This document shows, piece by piece, positions 5,503 through 8,365 of a DNA stretch of 8,365 bases. A program made the position numbers and the translations under genes. Below the pieces are notes generated by a model. It had not been told where the DNA came from. It saw only the letters and a program-made list of their open reading frames with translations, and did no database searches. Positions within the stretch are counted from its first letter, which is position 1. Each line of letters opens with the position of its first letter. Origin of the DNA: Victivallales bacterium (lineage in GTDB: Bacteria > Verrucomicrobiota > Lentisphaeria > Oligosphaerales > Oligosphaeraceae); assembly GCA_017538465.1 (NCBI GenBank), contig JAFYIW010000023.1:1-8365 (forward strand). The letters are read 5' to 3'.

Positions 5503-6705
5503 GAAATGAATTCTTTTTTCCCATTGTTTGGTGGCGTTCGGCATTACGCCTGGGGCGAGACGGCCTCTGCCGATGCCGTGCCGTATATCGCCAAATTGCT
5601 TGGCGTGGACGCGGGGGCGGAGCCGTGGGCGGAGTTGTGGCTGGGTGCACACCCGTCATTGCCCAGTGAAGTCATCGTGGATGGCGTCCGCCAGCCGCTG
5701 GGGGCGGCGATTTCCGCGCAGCCGGCCGAGTGGCTGGGCGCTGCGGCCATGGCCGCATTGACCCCGCCGCAGTTGTCATTTCTTTTCAAGGTCTTGGCGT
5801 GCAGCCATCCGCTTTCCATCCAGAGCCATCCGGACGCGGCGTCCGCGAAGGTTCTCCATGCCACGAAGCCGCAGCTTTACCCAGACGCCAACGACAAGAC
5901 CGAGGTCATGATTGCGCTGGAGCCCTTCGAGGCGCTGGCCGGCTTCCGCAATCTCCAGATGATCCGTCGCGACCTGGCGGCGGTGACGGCTTTCGGGTCT
6001 TTGACGGAGGCGTGGCGAACCGGCACGGACGCCGCCGGCCTGAAGGGGCTTTGTGCCGCGCTGTTCGCCATGGAGGACGCGCCACGGCAGACGATGCTCT
6101 CCGCCGCGCTGGCGGAGGTCAGCGCACCTGGCCGTAAGCGGAACCCCGCCGAGGAACTCTTTGTGAGGCTCGGCGAGGAGTATCCCGGCGACCGGGGGAC
6201 CTTCTTCGCGTTCCTGCTGAACCAGATTACCCTCCAGCCCGGACAGGCGCTCTTCCTGGCGCCCAACACCCCGCATGCCTACCAACGCGGCGCGGGGATT
6301 GAGTGCATGACCAACTCCGACAATGTCATCCGCGCGGGACTTACCCCGAAGGCGGTGGATGTCGAGACGCTGATGGACACCCTGAATTTCCGGGACGTGG
6401 GCGCGACGCTGGTGGAGCCTGTGCGCGAGAAGCGCGGCGCGGGCACGGTGGAGCGCTATGTCCTTCCCACTCCGAAATTCCAGTTGGCCTTCTACCGCGA
6501 TGCGCCATGTGCGGTGGAGGAACTGGGGGAGGCCATCGGAGTCTTCCTGGTGGTCTCCGGACGTGTGGCGCTTGCCGTGGATGGTCGGCCGCAGGCGGAG
6601 GCGGGGATGGGCACCGCGTGGGTGCGTCCCGCCGCTCTGCGCAACGCCACGGTCACTCCATTGGAGCCCGGCACGCTGGTCGCGTGGGCAATGCCCAATT
6701 TCTGA
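5500..6705 (+). CDS. manA: Mannose-6-phosphate isomerase, class I
   Basis: A 401-residue zinc-dependent cupin enzyme that interconverts mannose-6-phosphate and fructose-6-phosphate in the cytoplasm, feeding mannose catabolism or GDP-mannose for polysaccharides. The order of motifs fits E. coli ManA (391 residues): HYAWGE near the N-terminus (15-20), PWAELWLGAHPS (42-53), LFKVLACSHPLSIQSHPD (95-112) with metal ligands Q108 and H110, YPDANDKTE (127-135) with ligand E135, and APNTPHAYQRG (254-264) with ligand H259. Next comes SDNVIRAGLTPK (273-284) with catalytic R278, then a C-terminal cupin-like domain ending in PGTLVAWAMPNF. All four metal ligands are present. Within the usual YxDxNHKPE motif, H and P are replaced (NDKTE). 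The start chosen is the ATG at 5500; the ATG at 5506 is possible. The gene sits between the sigma factor and the S1-like gene on the same strand. Confidence 0.93.
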   Translation: MEMNSFFPLFGGVRHYAWGETASADAVPYIAKLLGVDAGAEPWAELWLGAHPSLPSEVIVDGVRQPLGAAISAQPAEWLGAAAMAALTPPQLSFLFKVLACSHPLSIQSHPDAASAKVLHATKPQLYPDANDKTEVMIALEPFEALAGFRNLQMIRRDLAAVTAFGSLTEAWRTGTDAAGLKGLCAALFAMEDAPRQTMLSAALAEVSAPGRKRNPAEELFVRLGEEYPGDRGTFFAFLLNQITLQPGQALFLAPNTPHAYQRGAGIECMTNSDNVIRAGLTPKAVDVETLMDTLNFRDVGATLVEPVREKRGAGTVERYVLPTPKFQLAFYRDAPCAVEELGEAIGVFLVVSGRVALAVDGRPQAEAGMGTAWVRPAALRNATVTPLEPGTLVAWAMPNF

Positions 6706-6776
6706 GACGTGGCGCCTCTCTGATACATTTTTGTTTTTTCCATTGTTTCCTCCCATTCAACCCGAACCATCTTAAC
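6706..6776 (+). promoter_or_regulatory. Pyrimidine-rich leader of the S1-like gene without a Shine-Dalgarno sequence
   Basis: The 71 bases between manA and the S1-like ATG turn abruptly AT-rich and pyrimidine-rich, with T-runs at about 6728-6739 and TTTCCTCCC at about 6746-6754. There is no GGAG or GAGG before the ATG at 6777, unlike the other genes here. A promoter is plausible, but I see no good -35/-10 pair. The T-run has only a weak GAGA/TCTC stem before it, so I do not call a terminator. Confidence 0.35.
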
Positions 6777-8270
6777 ATGTCTAACGAATCCAGCAATTTC
6801 AGCGAGCTTTTTGAACAGAGCTGCAACGTGAATATGAAAATCCAGCGTGGCGATAAAGTCACGGGGAAAGTCATCCAAATCGGCAAGGACACGATTTTCG
6901 TCGATTTGGGCGGGCGGCAGGACGGCTGCATCTCCCGCAAGGACTTCGTGGATGCCGAGGGTAACCTCACGGTCAAGGAAGGCGATGAAATCACCGCGTT
7001 TGTGACGGGCAGCGACAGCGATGGAATCAAGCTGGAGCGCTCTCTGGGCGGCCGCACGGTCCACGAGGTGGACTCCGCCGTAGCGGATGCCTTCGCGAAC
7101 AAGATGCCCATCGAGGGGAAGGTCACGGCGGTGCGCAAGAAGGAGGAGAAGGTGGTCGGCTATGCGGTGCAGATCGCAAAGTCCGAGGGCTTCTGTCCCG
7201 CGTCGCAAATCGACGGCCCCGGCCTGCGCCGTGCGCCGGAAGAGTATCTGAACCAGACTTACCGGTTCCTGATCACGGAATACTCCGAGGACGGCTTCAA
7301 GCTGGTGGTCTCCCGCAGGGCCGTGCTGGAGGACGAAGCAGCCGAGGCACGACAGCGCCTCTTGGCGAATCTTGAGGAAGGCATGGTGCTGGACGGCACG
7401 GTGACCTCCATCCAGCCCTACGGCTGCTTTGTGGATCTGGGGGGCGTCGAGGGCATGGTGCATGTCAGCGAACTCTCCTGGAATCGCGGCGTGAAGGTCG
7501 AGGAGATCGTGAAGGTCGGCGCCAAGGTCCGCGTGAAGGTGTTGAGCTATGAGCCGCCGGAAAGCGGCCGTCAGCGCCCGCGCATCGCGTTGTCCATCAA
7601 GCAGGTAACGGGTGAGCCGTGGATGGAGTTCCTCGCGGATCCCGCGTTTGCCGTCGGCACCAAGCATACGGGAAAGGTCATGCGGCTGGCGGATTTTGGC
7701 GCTTTCATCCAATTGGTTCCCGGCGTGGAGGGACTGGCCCATATTTCGCAGCTGGGGGCTGACCATCGCGTCGAGCATCCCTCCGAGGTGCTGAAGGAAG
7801 GCCAGGAGGTCGAAGTGACCATCTTGGAGATCAACGAAGAGCGCCGGCGGGTCTCTCTCTGCATTGGCGAGCCGAAGGTGCGCGGCGAAAAGGCTGCGGA
7901 ATTGACGGCGGCCCAGGAGCAGGTGGCGTCCGTCCAGGCGAACCTTAACGAGACTCTGGAAGGGGAGGTCGAAAGCCAGAAGCCCTTCGGGCTTTTCGTG
8001 AAGCTACCCAATGGACAGACTGGATTGCTGCATATCTCCCAGCTCAATCTGGGCGGTGACGGGATGCTCAAGGATCGCATCATGTATCGCAAATACCCGC
8101 TCCACAGCAAAATCAATGTCATTGTCAAGGAGGTCGCGGGAAACCGCATCTCGCTGACTTTGCCGGAGACGCTGGCCAGCGAAAATGAAAGTGCGCCCGC
8201 TCAGGCCGTGGATGAAAAGGCCGCCTCATTCGGCACTCTCGGCGACCTCTTCGGGGGGCTGAAGCTCTAA
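6777..8270 (+). CDS. Multi-domain S1 RNA-binding protein, ribosomal protein S1-like
   Basis: A 497-residue protein started at the ATG at 6777, just after the manA stop region. It contains five S1 (OB-fold) RNA-binding domains at about residues 24-88, 110-181, 202-275, 293-364 and 392-462. Domains 3 and 4 are canonical (LDGTVTSIQPYGCFVDLGG with GMVHVSEL; HTGKVMRLADFGAFIQL with GLAHISQL). Domain 1 reads VTGKVIQIGKDTIFVDLGG. Domain 2 is diverged around GYAVQIAKSEGFCPASQID, and domain 5 ends with RISLTLPE. The C-terminus is a flexible Ala/Glu-rich stretch and a short conserved-looking FGTLGDLFGGLKL. E. coli S1 has six domains and 557 residues, so this is a shorter architecture. The likely role is binding mRNA on or near the 30S subunit to aid translation initiation, though a separate RNA-binding role is possible. 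An in-frame ATG at 6834 exists but would remove the N-terminal FSELFEQS segment. An annotation as rpsA is reasonable if no other S1 gene exists in the genome. Confidence 0.9.
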   Translation: MSNESSNFSELFEQSCNVNMKIQRGDKVTGKVIQIGKDTIFVDLGGRQDGCISRKDFVDAEGNLTVKEGDEITAFVTGSDSDGIKLERSLGGRTVHEVDSAVADAFANKMPIEGKVTAVRKKEEKVVGYAVQIAKSEGFCPASQIDGPGLRRAPEEYLNQTYRFLITEYSEDGFKLVVSRRAVLEDEAAEARQRLLANLEEGMVLDGTVTSIQPYGCFVDLGGVEGMVHVSELSWNRGVKVEEIVKVGAKVRVKVLSYEPPESGRQRPRIALSIKQVTGEPWMEFLADPAFAVGTKHTGKVMRLADFGAFIQLVPGVEGLAHISQLGADHRVEHPSEVLKEGQEVEVTILEINEERRRVSLCIGEPKVRGEKAAELTAAQEQVASVQANLNETLEGEVESQKPFGLFVKLPNGQTGLLHISQLNLGGDGMLKDRIMYRKYPLHSKINVIVKEVAGNRISLTLPETLASENESAPAQAVDEKAASFGTLGDLFGGLKL

Positions 8271-8274
8271 ATTA

Positions 8275-8294
8275 CCCGCGCAAGAATGCGTGGG
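8275..8294 (+). terminator. Possible weak hairpin after the S1-like gene
   Basis: CCCGCGC (8275-8281), a six-base loop AAGAAT and GCGTGGG (8288-8294) can form a 7-bp stem with one G-U pair, four bases after the stop codon. No T-run follows, so it is at best a Rho-independent-like or processing hairpin. A second small inverted repeat, CCGGAA-AA-TTCCGG, is at 8324-8337. The remaining sequence to 8365 shows nothing else that I can support. Confidence 0.3.
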
Positions 8295-8365
8295 CACGGA
8301 ACGGCGCGCAGGTGCCTGGCTTTCCGGAAAATTCCGGGTCTGGCCGCCGCGGCTCCGGCGCGGCA

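Noticed and set aside
6706..6740. Rho-independent terminator after manA
   Set aside because: A T-run is present but the preceding stem is only about four base pairs.
5776..6756. Long open frame on the minus strand opposite manA
   Set aside because: Shadow of manA; the product is Arg/Leu/Gly-rich with no domain, and manA motifs are intact on the other strand.
6303..6776. Upstream extension of the S1-like protein into manA
   Set aside because: The extra 158 residues lie in another frame of manA, are low in complexity and precede a clear S1-family N-terminus at 6777.
6492..7778. Long minus-strand frame across the end of manA and the S1-like gene
   Set aside because: Crosses a real gene boundary and has no recognisable motif; a compositional shadow.

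Overview
The window is a GC-rich bacterial chromosome segment of mostly housekeeping genes. Protein motifs identify PLP-dependent amino acid enzymes, a lipoate ligase family member, mannose-6-phosphate isomerase and a multi-domain S1 RNA-binding protein. No plasmid, phage, insertion sequence, tRNA, rRNA or CRISPR array is visible. The lineage cannot be fixed from sequence alone. The heptameric intergenic repeats, the Sel1-repeat protein, the orphan ECF sigma factor and the style of the S1 protein would suit a Gram-negative environmental bacterium, perhaps Verrucomicrobiota, Lentisphaerota or Kiritimatiellota. That is a low-confidence guess.

Layout. (1) Positions 1-1682, minus strand: hisC (histidinol-phosphate aminotransferase), then five bases later an lplA-type lipoate-protein ligase that runs off the left edge. 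(2) Positions 1683-1805: AT-rich divergent control region. (3) Positions 1806-2153, plus strand: a DUF486 small membrane protein, best started at a GTG with a good ribosome binding site. (4) Positions 2154-2251: convergent spacer holding a GC-rich hairpin between two 12-bp direct repeats of a GGTTAGA-type element. (5) Positions 2252-3481, minus strand: a protein with six back-to-back 36-residue Sel1 repeats and an unrecognised C-terminal domain. (6) Positions 3482-3672: AT-rich divergent control region with a dyad. (7) Positions 3673-5381, plus strand: branched-chain aminotransferase, then an ECF sigma factor whose ribosome binding site and GTG start lie in the loop and 3' arm of a perfect 12-bp hairpin. 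(8) Positions 5369-5497: two consecutive arrays of 7-bp units; the first encodes the last residues of the sigma factor, and the sequence after the second supplies the ribosome binding site of the next gene. (9) Positions 5500-6705: manA. (10) Positions 6777-8270: an S1-like protein with five S1 domains and no Shine-Dalgarno sequence. (11) Positions 8271-8365: short tail with weak hairpins.

How the genes fit together. hisC and the branched-chain aminotransferase serve histidine and Val/Leu/Ile metabolism. lplA charges lipoyl enzymes, manA links fructose-6-phosphate to mannose-derived polymers, and the S1 protein serves translation. They do not form one pathway. I found no strong evidence for an undescribed multi-gene system. 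The points most worth checking are the hairpin over the sigma-factor start and the heptamer arrays that reach into coding and translation-initiation sequence. There is no gene-free stretch longer than 300 bases.
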